From NCBI RefSeq assembly GCF_000485595.1, contig NW_014577282.1, positions 653,865 through 717,864 on the forward strand: 64,000 bases of DNA, read 5' to 3'. The notes beneath the pieces were generated by a model. The model did not search any database. It worked only from the letters and a program-made list of their open reading frames with translations, and had not been told where the DNA came from. The DNA comes from Priapulus caudatus. Taxonomy: Eukaryota; Priapulida; Priapulimorpha; Priapulimorphida; Priapulidae. The position numbers were made by a program, and so were the translations under genes. Shown in pieces: positions 43,563 through 54,363 of the stretch. How positions within the stretch are numbered: position 1 is the stretch's first letter; each line of letters begins with the position of its first letter.

Positions 43563-43696
43563 AAACGTAATAACATTCTTATCAGATGAGAGTTTGAGGA
43601 TATATTTAGTAACGTTAGTACTAACTTTTGATGTAAAATAAATTACAAAAGTAAGGTTACAACTATAACTTGCAGGAGATTCGTGACGTAGACAAT
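43563..43696. mobile_element. TTAA element X, copy 1, right part (X1)
   Basis: Resumes X1 after BEL1 with AACGTAATAACATTCTTATC, which matches X2 at about 32409, and ends GAGATTCGTGACGTAGACAAT before TTAA (43697-43700). Confidence 0.85.
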
Positions 43697-43700
43697 TTAA

Positions 43701-45065
43701 GGGGGTAATCGAAAATTTGGTTTATTAGTGGGTTAAGTTAGCCTTAATGTTAATAAATTTGCAAATTGCGAATAGATGTCTAACTTTGCACATATTTTTA
43801 ACCCACTTGAGAATTTGTAATTGTTTCACAAGATAAATTCTAACCAGGAGCGTATTTACAAGTGAGCTGATGTTATCGTTTTTGGCTAAAGAACTGCACA
43901 GGGGAACAAACCGCTACGCATGAATTAGAAATTATTATGCATACAGGGTTCATGTTGTGAATATGAAATCATGGACCTTAATTTTCATCTGGAACGCAAT
44001 ACTTCTGTAGGCCTAAAGCTGTAAATTAACAGCTTGTACAGCTGTAACTACATCTTTGAAGTCTGTATATATGCTATCACAGGCAAAACTATCCTGGAAT
44101 AAGCTGGCCCCCCATCAGACGTGGGATGGCCACACTTCAACGAATGACAAGTTATCCCTTAGTAAATTGTGTGTATGCAATCTTGGCCTGGTGCGGGCTA
44201 ATTTCAATACGTGTTTCATTAAAATTTAAACAAGTGCCGCAGAGCGACTGGGCTCATCTAAGGTCTGTTGCTACGGTTATAAACGTAACATTTCAGTCGT
44301 GCGTAGTGACACCTTTGTTAGGTGCAGATATGCAGATACCCAGTTGCGTACACATCATTTCAGCAAACATTTTTTTTAATGCAGAGAGAGAGAGCGAGAG
44401 AAAGGAAGAGAGAGAGAGGGAGAGAGTCAGCCTAAATTGTTTGTAAACAAATAACACCCACGCAGCGCGCTACTGTATAAGTTACGTCATCGATTGAAAT
44501 GTACATTCCTGCCTCGCGGCATCCAAACTTTCGACGAAGATGGCGGGCAGAGGTACGGCAGACGCACGTATAACGTACAGATTTCTTCAATGTCGGGGAG
44601 GATCAAAACATTTCAACTGACAATCGGGCTCTGCAGCGTCCACAAGCCAGCATGCTCCACCATATCCCGACATTGCACACTACTGTAACGTCGACGGAGA
44701 GAGCCATGCCAAGGACAGTACAAAACTGTCAAATTTTCATTGGTAGGTTTGACGATTCATTTCTGCAATAACTTATCTCAAGATTGATTAAACTGAATTA
44801 AGAAAGTAATTCTTTCTGCACTTTTGAGCGCAATATACATTTGACCTATCCTGCTGGGACATTCTTCTCACTCTGTTCCGATAGATGGCGTGCATACTGA
44901 CTATCTGCAGGGAATAGATAATCCGAACTAGTTGCTACCTTCGTTTAGCCCATGCTGTGATACAATCAGCCACCCACCTGACACGCAACTAGGGCCTGCA
45001 TACCTCCCAAATCCCATTAGTTGATACAAATCACGTGCCTGAAACTCCCGTTTTATGGTGCATTG
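43701..45065. other. Intronic sequence with a GA-rich microsatellite
   Basis: No gene supported. 44384-44427 is a GA-rich run. A 64-codon plus-strand frame at 44494-44688 has no recognised similarity. Confidence 0.5.
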
Positions 45066-45087
45066 TGACCCTAACCCTAACCCTATT

Positions 45088-45320
45088 TTTTTTTTTATAA
45101 TTTAATTGTTGTAAAAATTATTTGTTGTTATTAAATTGTTGTAAATAAATCATGTATATATTTGCGTTAATTGGGCAAAAATAGTTAAATGGATAAAGAT
45201 TAATAAAAGATTGTAAAAATTCAGAAAACAGGAAAATAATTAAAAAACAGATGGGATTCGATCCAACGACCTTTCAGCCGTGACGCCCGTGCTCTACGCA
45301 TTCGGCTATTCAGGCTTATG
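45088..45320 (-). mobile_element. tRNA-derived SINE candidate
   Basis: On the minus strand the unit starts with a tRNA-like head: an A-box-like TAGCCGAATGCGTAGAGCA (45308-45290) and a B-box-like GGATCGAATCC (45264-45254), spaced as in a tRNA. It runs through an AT-rich body and ends in an A-run (the T-run at 45088-45098 on the plus strand). The head does not fold into a convincing anticodon stem, so it is a derived or pseudo-tRNA rather than a working gene. Two and a half CCCTAA units lie just past the A-run (45069-45085). Confidence 0.5.
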
Positions 45321-46228
45321 CGAGGTAGAACTATTTATAGTTGGCCTTAATCAAAAACAGACGTTTGCGATCATCTAGAGTATCTCATATAGAGAATGAA
45401 GTTCATATATGATTTAAGGCGCGTAAACGTTGTTCAAGTAAGTTTTGCATGCAGAATTTCACTGTGAAGTCTTCCACGATCACACAAGTACCGTCAAACA
45501 CAGTTCAGTCCTTTGTTAACAGTCAACAAATCCATGTTTAACCCTCCTCTTGAGGGTCAAACGGTTATCAGACACTTACTCTTCGCACGTGGAAAGCACA
45601 TTTCATGGTCCTTTCAATAAAGGGATAAAAATGGTAGGTCAGCGCTGAAACAAAAAAGTTTTTCACTCTGTCCATTAGGCCATGTCCTCAGAAAATGTCT
45701 GATATCTGACCTTTCCCCCACTGCCCTTTGACCTGTGACCTCCAATTTTGCACTAGTGATGGGTTTCCTGCCCATCACACTATACACCAAATATTAAGAG
45801 GTACACCATAGTTTGAGCCGTTCTGATTTGTGCTGCAATTCCGTATTTCCTCCTATACCTTAAGTTAAGGGGGAAATATTCCCCCTCCGTTGACACATCT
45901 TGACCTTTGACCCTTGCCCCCCAAATTGATCATCCCGAATCTTTTTCACGATCCCCCCCACCCCACCAACGTCCCGAATATCGTGACCGTACGTCGAGCG
46001 GTTAAGATTTATTCCCAACTGTTAACGGACGCACGCACGCACGCACGGACGCACGCTCATGCGATTCTACAAGCTGCATCTGACTTTGACAGATGAGCTA
46101 AAAACTAAATATTAAAAATAGGGGTACTATTTAATCATGATTGCTGTCTGCTGTATGGGTAACACACTAAACTTGCTGATTTACCCAGTTGAGTATTTTG
46201 TGTCAGTAAGCTACGATTTATAGGTTCT
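45321..46228. other. No gene; dispersed-repeat-like sequence
   Basis: Contains TGACCTTTGACC-type words (45710-45910) and an ACGC/ACGG tandem stretch at 46027-46055. There is no coding support. Confidence 0.45.
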
Positions 46229-48832
46229 AGGACAAATACCCCGGACAATCACCCCCCGGACAATTACTCCCGGACAATTACCCCCCGGACAATTACCTCC
46301 CAATGCTCATTCACCCCCGCGTACAAATCACCCGCGCCTGACAATTACCCCGGACAATTAAACACCGTGCCCCGACATTTACCCGCCGACAATCACTCCC
46401 CCGACATTTACCAACCCGGACAATTACCCCCCGGACAATCTTACCCCCGGACAATTACCCGCCGACCATTTACCCCCGACAATTACCCCCCGGACAATTA
46501 CCCCCGACATTACCCGCCGACATTTACCTCCGGACAATCACTCCCCCCCCGCCCCGACATTTACACCCGGACAAGGTGGAAGAGGGAAGAAAGGTGATGG
46601 AGGAGGAAGTAGATGAGGTGAGGAGGAGGAGAGGAGAGGAGGAGAAGTGGAGGAGGAGGAGAGGTGAAGGAGAAAGAGGGGGAGAACGTGGGGAGGTGGC
46701 GGAGAAGAGGGGAGGAAGAGGAGGGTGAAGAGGAGGAGTAGGAGGTAAGGAGGAGGAGGGGGAGAAGGTGGAGGAGAACGGAGCAGGACGGAGTTAGAGG
46801 ACGGAAGGAGAAAGGTAGAGGAGAGAATGAAGGGGAGGAGGGGGAGAGCGGTGGACGGAGAGAAGAAATGAGGTGGGGAGGAGAGGGAGGTGTGTGAGGA
46901 CGGAAGGTAGAGGAGGGTGCCTACTACCTCCTCCTATCTCATCCACTCCGGCCCTCGCTACTCCTCGCTCCTTCTCCACTGGTCGAGCAAGAGTATCGAG
47001 GACAATTAACGCTCCCGGACATTTACCACCCTTGGACATTATAGTAGGAGGAGATAGAGGACGACGGAGAATGTAGTGGAGGAGGAGTAGGAGGGGAAGG
47101 AGGGGTAGAGAGGTAGAGAGGTGGAGGTGGTGGTTGAGGAGGAGGAGGAAAGGAGGGGAAATGTGATGGTAGGAAGGAGGAGAGGAGCGAGGTAGCGCGC
47201 CCTCCTTACTCCTCCACTGCCGTTCTCTCGCTCCTCCCTCCTCCTGCCTCCTCCTCGCACGCTATCTCCCCTCATCTCCTCCACTACCTTTCTCCACCAA
47301 GTCTTCCCTCCTTCCCACCTCCTCTCTTCCTCCTCCTCCCTCCCTCTAACCTCCCTGTCTCCTTCTCCTCCTCCTCCTCCTCCTCGCTTCCTCTCCTCTC
47401 CTTCTCCCTCCTCGCTCTACTACACCACCTCTCACCCCTCACTGCCTCATTCACCTGCCTCTCCTCCTCCTCCTCCCTCCGCCTCCCTTACCGTGCCACT
47501 CTTCCACCCTCTTCTGCCTCCTTCCACCACTTTCTCCCCGTCCTTCTCTCACCATTGGCCCTTCCGCTACCTCCTCCCTCTTCTACACTCATCCTCCTTC
47601 AACCTTCTCCATTCCCCGCTTCTTCTTCCGCCATCGGTTCTCCCCCTCCTCCTCCACCTCGCTCTCTTCCTGCCTCCTCCTTCTCATCACTCTCTCCTGC
47701 CTCCTCCCCCTTTTGAACCACTCTCCTCTCTCACTCTCCTGCCTTCTCTCCCCTCTCCTCCTCCTCCACCTTCGCCCCCTTCCTCCTCTCCTCCTTCCCC
47801 CTCTCTTCTCCTTCCGCCTACGCTCTGTCCCACGTTATCCCTCTCCTGCCTCCCCTCCACCTCCACGCTCACTCCCTCCTCCTCCTTCTCCCCCTCTCTC
47901 CTCGCCACATCTCCCCGCTCACTCTTTCCTCACCACTTGTCTCCCCCTCCTCCTCTCTCCTCCGCCACCTTCTCCGCACGTTTCCCTTCTCCTGCCCCCT
48001 CCACCTCCCCCTCCTCCTCCTCCCCTCCTCGTTTTCTCCCGCTCCTCCGCCTCATCCACCTCCTCTCCTCCTCCTCCTTACTCCCTCTCCTCTTCCTCGT
48101 CCACTTCCCTCACATCCTCATGCCGTCCTCCTGCCTCCCACCTCCTCTCTCCTCCTCCTCTTCACCTTCCCCTCATCCTGCCTGCCCCTCCACCATTCTG
48201 CTCCCTCGCTCCTTCCTCATCCACCTTTTCCCCACGTTCCCCCTCTCCTCTGCGCACCTCCTCTCTTCTCTGCCTCCTCTTCCTCCTCTCTCTCACCAGC
48301 CTTCTCCTCCTCGTCACTCCCTCCACCATTCCTGCTCCCCTCCTCCTCCAATTACCACCTCTCAGCCCCCTCCTGCGCTGCCACCACACGCTTCTTCTCG
48401 TCTCCTCCTACTTCAACCTGCCTCTCTTCATCGCTCCTCCTCCTTCCTCCTCCTCCTCCAGCCACCTTCTTCCCTCGCTGCCTCGACCTTCCTCCCTTAT
48501 CACTGTTCAGCGCAATGAATTAATAAACAACAAGTGAGTAAATGTCCGGGGGTTGTATTGTCCGGGGATAGGGTAAGATGTTTCGGGGTACATATGTCGG
48601 TGGGGTAATGGTCCGGTTAAATGGTCTGGGGTAATTTTCCGGGGGTAAATGTCTGGGGGGTAATTGTCCGGGGGGTAAATGTCCGGGGGTAATTGTCCAG
48701 GGGTAATTGTCCTGGGGTGATTGTCCGGTGGGTGAAAGGCATGGGGGTAAATGGCATGGAGGGTAATTGTCCGGGGGGTAATTGTCCGGGGGAAATTGTC
48801 CGGGGGGTGATTGTCCGGGGGGTATTTGTCCT
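46229..48832. mobile_element. 2.6-kb inverted structure: GGACAATTA arrays flanking a purine/pyrimidine core
   Basis: The left array (46229-46575) is 13-17-bp units of the form CCCCGGACAATTAC or CCCGACATTTAC. The right array (48538-48832) is the same in reverse (GTAATTGTCCGGGG). Both outer ends read AGGACAAATACCCC inward. Between them 46576-47180 is almost pure purine on the plus strand (GGA/GAG words) and 47215-48500 almost pure pyrimidine (CTC/TCC words). A short GGACAATTA island sits at 46998-47040. No target duplication is seen. It may be a large TIR element or a hairpin-grown satellite. Confidence 0.75.
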
Positions 48833-48977
48833 GATACCAATTTATATATCGTCTGGTCCAGGCATGGACCGGAACAGTTTGATGAAGTGGTCCTGTATAG
48901 CAGTATGCACAAGGTATCAACTGTATGATTTTCTATTTAAAATATATCTAACTTGTGTAAAAAAAGAGTATCCCAAC
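48833..48977. other. Short intronic spacer
   Basis: Between the inverted structure and the CYLD-like CAP-Gly 1 exon. Nothing recognised. Confidence 0.5.
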
Positions 48978-49104
48978 CTTTTCTGGAATTCAGTGGGATA
49001 ACTGCAACACGCAGCCTTATCTGAGAGAGTGGCAGAAACAGCCCCTTTCCTATTGGGCACTCGAAGTACTGCTTTTCATTCCAAACTCCATCAGTTGCCG
49101 CAGT
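48978..49104 (-). CDS. CYLD: CYLD-like exon: second half of CAP-Gly domain 1
   Basis: The minus-strand reading gives TDGVWNEKQYFECPIGKGLF followed by LPLSQIRL. This is the conserved CAP-Gly second half (DG...G..YF.C....G.F..L..). The acceptor is CTACAG (AG at 49106-49105). The best donor is AAAAG/GTTGGG at 48977, giving a 127-bp exon that starts in phase 0 and ends in phase 1. The next exon found on this strand, 37.6 kb away at 11149-11336, starts in the matching phase. A shorter exon ending at an internal GT is possible, but only the chosen donor keeps the phase. The exon sits beside the 46.2-48.8 kb inverted repeat structure. Confidence 0.8.
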
Positions 49105-49594
49105 CTGTAGAATCTCTGAAGAAGACTGTAAAACATAGATATTTAACTTAGGAACAAATTCCGTGTTACCTACGCACTTGCAGAATAAAATAAAATAATG
49201 ATAACTTCATGATTATTATTAACAGCTATTCAATAATGATCTCAAAGTTCATGAGCATTACCTTAGCATGCCAAGCTTATTAGACTAGTGACTTATCGTA
49301 GTGTGGCACGCTAGTCTAAATAACCATGTGGTACTGCTAGGTGTATGTTAGCCATAGAACACTATAATCCAAAGGGGTGCAGAAGTAAGAGATCAGGACG
49401 AGAATTTTTTAAGGTTCTTAACTACACGCATCATAACTTTGACACATTGGATCAGTGTCATGCAATAATAAAATTTTGGAGTTACGGCACATATCCAGCA
49501 TTGGCAGACAGAAACCCTGGATTTATGTACAGCTACACTATACTATCATACTAATGTATTATCATTATTTTTAATAACTTGTAGTCATAATTAC
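49105..49594. other. CYLD-like intron between the CAP-Gly 1 exons
   Basis: A 490-bp AT-rich intron with GTAATT...CTACAG ends on the minus strand. A 69-codon plus-strand frame in it is not supported. Confidence 0.6.
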
Positions 49595-49756
49595 AGTCAT
49601 CTCTATTCCAAACATGGTGCCTTTGAATCCAAGTACAGTGCCCCTATATCTAACGATGCCACTGGCTGCTTTAGATAGGCCATGCAGGTAGACATCAATT
49701 AAATCCCCTTCCTTGATGCTGCTTCCTTCTCTCAGCCACTCATCATTATGCAGCAC
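49595..49756 (-). CDS. CYLD: CYLD-like exon: first half of CAP-Gly domain 1
   Basis: The minus-strand exon encodes 54 residues starting VLHNDEW and holding EGDLIDVYL, GIVRYRG and GTMFGIEM, the first half of a CAP-Gly fold (basic GxVRxxG strand and the GIE/GVE turn). CAP-Gly domains bind microtubule or EEVD/F-type tails. CYLD is a Lys63/Met1-specific deubiquitinase with three such domains before a USP catalytic domain. The acceptor is a TAG after a T-rich tract at 49758-49757, and the donor is GTAATT at 49594-49589. Both ends are phase 0. It joins in phase to the exon at 48978-49104, which supplies the second half of the same domain. The N-terminal exon or exons upstream were not found. Assignment to CYLD rests on the order of the three domains across the window. 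Confidence 0.82.
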
Positions 49757-50519
49757 CTACAGGTATTACATGAATAACATAGGGTTACACTAAGAACTTG
49801 ACATTGTGACTATAACATAGCTGTTCTCCTTGGCATTTTATGATGTGTGTACCGTGACTACCGTCTCACTACCCCACAGCGGTGACAAGGATTTTGACAG
49901 CTATTGACTATGTGTCTTGTCTAACAGTATTCGTCTTAAAGCACGTACTTTCTGAATAATTACACAGTCAAACATAAATATATGATAGATGTATTAATTT
50001 AATTTTAAGTATTCAAAAAATTGGTACAAAATCAACATGCAACAATGTTGCTACACGGGTTAAAATATGCGAAATTTCCTCGCCCTAATGAGAAACGGAT
50101 GAGAACCGGAACTTGAACCTATTGCAATGGTGGAATATAAGCATCTAACAGAATATTAGAGTAGTGAAGATGTCAATGAAGATCGTCTATTGAACATAGA
50201 ATAGTGACACAACGGCTATACGTTCTCTGGGCTGCCATTACTAAGAGATAACAAACTACCACTCAAACATTGGTAAACGGATACATCACACTACTGGAGC
50301 AGCTCACTATTTTGTAGCATTAGCACTCAACTGCACTGCATTATTTGCACGGTGTATTTCATGCAGGTATGAATGTGGCAACTGCCAAGAACTGGCTACT
50401 GACGCGGAGACAGTTTTCAGCAGGAAAACTTCAGTGTGTATGCCTATTCCATGTTCAATCGACGATATTTGTTGACATCGTCATTGCTGCTTTCATCATC
50501 CTCTGTTACAGTCAATAAA
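49757..50519. other. Upstream of the first recognised CYLD-like exon
   Basis: No exon or element was recognised. The N-terminal CYLD exon should lie here or farther right on the minus strand. Confidence 0.4.
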
Positions 50520-51010
50520 GTGTTCCTCATGTAGAGTGCAGACATCCCACTGCACTGACGTGACTTCTGTGCAATGCCTTTAACGTGTACTGACACATTA
50601 TTCTAGTTATTACAATGTGCTCACGTTTAAAGATAAGCCCTTTCTGAACAATCAGTTTAGCACGGCAGTGAAAGTAGAAGCAAAGAATGGGGCAGTGATT
50701 TATATCCCCGCTGTCAGACGAGCCTGCCATGATAATAAACCATGCTGTAATAAACCATTGCAGTGCTCTGTTATTCTTAGTGCTATCTTTGATACTGTCG
50801 AGTCACTCTTGTGGGAAAGGACATGTATTCAAAGCTGTTAATTATCCATTGGTCTTTTTCCTCAACTGGTATGAAAGCACGGGATAGTGTATCAGCATTG
50901 TACATTTCCGTGTTAGTCTTGTACTGTATGTAGACATATATCTGTAGGCATACATGCGCTTGCCATACACATACTGGCCATGCTGCTCTAGTATGTACAT
51001 TCCCGTTTGA
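50520..51010 (-). pseudogene. Ty3/gypsy pol fragment (RNase H end and integrase zinc region)
   Basis: Minus-strand readings: LQIYVYIQYKTNTEMYNADT with LSRAFIP, the end of a gypsy RNase H (the ADTLSRA signature), then AKLIVQKGLIFKREHIVIT and LKALHRSHVSAVGCL, which match the integrase N-terminus (L.V..GL.FKG.RIVIP, L..LH..H.G). The two pieces are in different frames with stops between them. Nothing before or after belongs to the same element, so it is an isolated fragment similar in type to G1. Confidence 0.6.
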
Positions 51011-51279
51011 CATTCTTCCAGTTTTCACCTCTACGAGCACGATATTTGAAATTGAGTGAATTACGGGAGTGGGTGCAGAACTTGCTTATCTCTAGTTCTT
51101 TTTCTGTTCGATTACTACTTTGGACACCATGCAAGGCTAGTGAATTGAAAGGAGCGATATCACCAATAAGACATCATTATAATGTTTCATTCCAGTGACG
51201 GGCACAAACTGTGAGCTTAAACAGACTGCTGCTTACTGTCAGCTAATTGTCAAGATGGCAACATCGCAGTTGGCCTACT

Positions 51280-51552
51280 CGCATTTCGTCTACTTCCCAT
51301 TTCGTCTACTCCCATTTCGTCTACTCTCAGAATGGGTAATATTCCCATTTCGCCTACTCTCAGAATGGGTAATATTCCCATTTCGCCTACTCCCATTTAG
51401 TCTACTCTCAGAATGGGTAATATTCCCATTTCGCTTAAACTCCCATTTCGTCTACTCTCAGAATGGGTAATATTCCCATTTCGCCTACTCTCAGAATGGG
51501 TAATATTCCCATTTCGCCTACTCCCATTTCGTCTACTCTCAGAATGAGTAAT
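51280..51552. repeat. Composite minisatellite
   Basis: Built from two alternating words: CCCATTTCG(T/C)CTACT (about 15 bp) and CTCAGAATGGGTAATATT (about 18 bp). They are arranged irregularly (single or doubled first word) about fifteen times in total. It ends with AGAATGAGTAATAACG just before the LTR-like sequence that follows. Confidence 0.85.
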
Positions 51553-51556
51553 AACG

Positions 51557-52499
51557 TGTAGGTGGGACACCCTGCCTTTTCTTTAACTTTATGCGACTAT
51601 AACTACTCAAATGTGTGAATGGCTTTGTAACCCAGCACAAGGCACGGACGGGAACGAGAACACTATTACGTCACTGACCACCGGTCAACCCCAGCAAAGC
51701 GATGGCGTTAAGGATAGCACCACTGACCCAGTAGAGGGCCGATAGACTAGAAGACCGAACAGAGAATGGGAAGAACAAAGGAAGCGTCACAGTATGCAGA
51801 GATGAACACGACCCAGTGACCAAGAGGAAAGGGTCGCACGGAATACCTATAACGTAAATAAGGGGAAATTTAGCAGAAAACATATAGTATGCTGGAACGA
51901 CAGCACGGGGCATCGACTAACCCTCGACGAGATGGCACCTTATACATAAGATGGTTTCACCTTTAGGCTAGTTAGATTGTGTGTCATATTGATTGTATTC
52001 GTGATGATAATGCTAGTTCGTAGTACGGTTAAGTGTTCTTAGAAGGATATGTGTTGTGGTGACTAGCACGCATTTATGATACCGCAGCAATACTCGCGTT
52101 GTCGGAAGGCTAACGTAATTAGGGGGGTTCGTAACACGTCAATCGTGATAGTTCGTGCCGTAAGGTACACGATCGTAACGCAATGAGATTATAATATAAT
52201 AGTAACGGATTAATCGAGTTGTTGCGTTAACAACGGTAGGACCAGCGCTTGTAGGCAAGCGTCTGGTAGTAATTAGAATATTGACGAATTTATAACGGAT
52301 GTGGTTCTGCGTTTGTATTGTATGGTAAAATGAGGTAATTATTAATAAACGACATCGTATTTTACCTATAATCCTGCGTGGAGCTTGTTTATCGATAACT
52401 GGGTTTACTATCACGAACTGGACTATTCCTTCACAAGGTACTAAGTATAAGTACGGTCACGCCGTCGCTCATGGGGTTTAGTAATAAACACCCGGTGAC
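51557..52499 (+). repeat. Probable gypsy 5' LTR (element G3)
   Basis: The segment runs from TGTAGGTGGGACACCC to AACACCCGGTGACA, with AATAAA 15 bp before the end and a primer-binding-like sequence directly after. Only one copy is present, as the rest of the element is lost. The left end is a guess based on the TG start and the end of the minisatellite. Confidence 0.45.
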
Positions 52500-52505
52500 A
52501 TAAAA

Positions 52506-52523
52506 TGGTGCCGTGACCAGGAT
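52506..52523 (+). promoter_or_regulatory. Putative primer-binding site of G3
   Basis: TGGTGCCGTGACCAGGAT begins with TGG, as required to pair with a tRNA 3'-CCA end, and lies 6 bp after the LTR end. The tRNA was not identified. Confidence 0.45.
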
Positions 52524-52690
52524 AGAAAATTTCAGTTATGTGATATGCAAGCTCGAACGCATGAGTAGCCTAATCAGATTTTTTCCAGCTGTTAATGCAC
52601 ATTCCGTTTCAGCAATCGTAGGGCTAGTTAAACGGGGGGTCCGCGGGCTTAAGGTAATCTATTTTGGGGACACTAGAGCTAGGGCGTACA

Positions 52691-53308
52691 ATGGCGCAAG
52701 AAGTACTGCAGATCAATATGGGCGATATTGTACAGATCATGGGGCAGGCACTTAACCCCGTGGTAAGGGAGATAAGAGATGAGATGAAGCTGCAAGGCAT
52801 ATGCCGAGAAGTAAGAAAATTTACTGGAGATGCGAGAACAGATAACATGAAATTTAGAGAATATGAGAGACAGTTAGAGGGAATAGGCACACGCCTGGGG
52901 GCGAACGCGGACCTAAAGGAGGAACTACTAATGACTACGGCAGGGCCGGCATATGATTTTTGCATTCAGCAAACAAGGGAGAATGCGGGGAGGAGCTATT
53001 AGATCTAATGAGGGAGAGATTCGGGGATCAGTTTGAACGGCTAGCCGCGAAATAAGACTTGAAGAGAATCATGCAAAAACGAGATGAGAGCATACAGGAG
53101 TTTTAGGAACGAATCACGAGGGTATATAGTACGGCTTATCCAGGAGACATAGGGCAGGCACCGGGAATGCAGGGGACTTTAGTCGAATCTTTCATAGACG
53201 GATTGTCTAAGAAGGCGATCAGGAGAAAATTAATAGCGCAGAACCCTAGCACCCTACAAGTGGCAGCAAAATTAGCGAGAGAAGAGTATAGATTAGACAG
53301 AGAGGTAG
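52691..53308 (+). pseudogene. gag: Gypsy Gag (G3), interrupted by BEL2
   Basis: The open frame (52691-53002) reads MGDIVQIMGQALNPVVREIR, FTGDARTDNMKFREYERQLE and TTAGPAYDFCIQQTREN. After a frameshift at about 53000 it continues LMRERFGDQFERLAAK-stop and TLVESFIDGLSKKAIRRKLI with VAAKLAREEYRLDREV. The two in-frame stops are TAA and TAG, each explicable by C-to-T change from a Gln codon. At 53309 the BEL2 LTR begins within the frame. No downstream part of this gypsy is found at the far end of BEL2. Confidence 0.65.
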
Positions 53309-54007
53309 TGTTACCGCCAGTTTAGTCTGTTGGTAATAGTAGTTGGAATTTCTAATAATTTAGCGATCTAAATGTTAATTTGACCTGTACCGAGCAGCTT
53401 ATGATACAGTGGCTCCACCTATGGGGATTCCTAGCCAGGACTGGTCGGTGCTGCCACCTGGTGGATTAGGTGTTAATCGATATAGAAGATCGCAAGATTG
53501 CAGGAGAGAAGAAACGTGCATTTATCGTTGATGGTAAATTTTCCGTTCTTGTGTGTTTAAAGCAAATATTATGCTCCAATCTAGTATTAAAATAGTTTCT
53601 AAGGTGTTATAGGATATGTAGGAATCCGCCTGCGTGTTGAATAGTGGATTATGTGTGAGTTAAGGGTGGTTTGATGCTGGTATAGTTGACAGCCTTTGTG
53701 TGGGGCCATTCTGTCATTAGGATTTTTAAGTGTTGAGCTTTGGTAGGAATTTAGGACATAAATTAAGGATGTTTGTGACTATTTACATGAGTGTATAATT
53801 TAGGTGATACCTATAATTTGTAAGCTATTCAAGTACAAATTAGATTGAAACTATATTGTGTAATTTTATTTGTATAGGCCAACGGTGGTCGTTCTCTGTC
53901 GAGTCACAGTCAGGGCTTGATACCTGTGTATGGAATGCGGGTGCACAGTTCGTAAGTTTGCTAGTTTGTTTTCTACAATTATATGCCGAATGGGCCAATA
54001 TACTCTA
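53309..54007 (+). repeat. BEL2 5' LTR, first part
   Basis: Starts TGTTACCGCCAGTTTAG. The first 205 bp match 62600-62802. It is interrupted at 54007 by element Y after the target TCTA (54004-54007) and resumes at 57535. No target duplication for BEL2 itself is visible. Confidence 0.8.
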
Positions 54008-54363
54008 GTAGCTCATGGTGGTTTAGTATGCAAATTTATGTCCAGACCTAAACTCTTCAAGAATCCACTAATTGAAGGTCCAGGAACAATATTTGGTTGG
54101 TAACACATTTCCCACTGACGGCAAAATATCTTTTTGCCGTCACGCCCTTTTTCGAGCGAAGTACTACCATACACCGTGACTGTATCTACAGAACCGTTGG
54201 ACCTAGGAGGTTGCCCGACCACTCAAAATGTGCGCAATGGCCACATTATGGGGGGTCAGTAATACATTTTCATATCCAAAAGTCAATGGTTTTTAAGATA
54301 ATTGCCCAAAACCGATTTCTGCATGTTACACACTACAATTATTCATAACTGTTCCTGTTCCTA

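Larger units (their letters stand above)
11337..48977 (-). other. Giant CYLD-like intron filled with transposons (about 37.6 kb)
   Basis: This stretch lies between the CAP-Gly 1 exon pair and the first CAP-Gly 2 exon on the minus strand. It begins with a usable donor (GTTGGG at 48977) and ends with a TTTCAAACAG acceptor at 11337. No further CYLD coding sequence was recognised inside it. It contains a TA-target MITE, the P2X7-ballast TTAA element, a PIF/Harbinger remnant, a THAP pseudogene, the nested X1/BEL1/gypsy/X2/copia/LINE block, a SINE candidate and the GGA/TCC structure. The alternative is that two separate genes or a misassembly are involved; agreement of the splice phase (1 to 1) argues against that but does not exclude it. 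Confidence 0.65.

Noticed and set aside
45069-45085. Telomere-like CCCTAA repeats (also single pairs near 4127 and 54385)
   Set aside because: Only two or three units each; too short to be telomeric and within ordinary sequence.
45240-45320. A functional tRNA gene on the minus strand
   Set aside because: The A and B boxes look right, but no anticodon stem or acceptor stem pairs well; better read as a SINE head.
47493-48518. 341-codon plus-strand open frame rich in Pro/Ser/Leu
   Set aside because: It is a reading of an almost pure CTC/TCC tract; other frames there are also open, and no domain is present.
48507-48920. Minus-strand frames rich in P-P-D-N
   Set aside because: They are translations of the GGACAATTA array, not genes.
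50617-50841. 74-codon plus-strand frame
   Set aside because: It is antisense to a recognisable gypsy integrase fragment.
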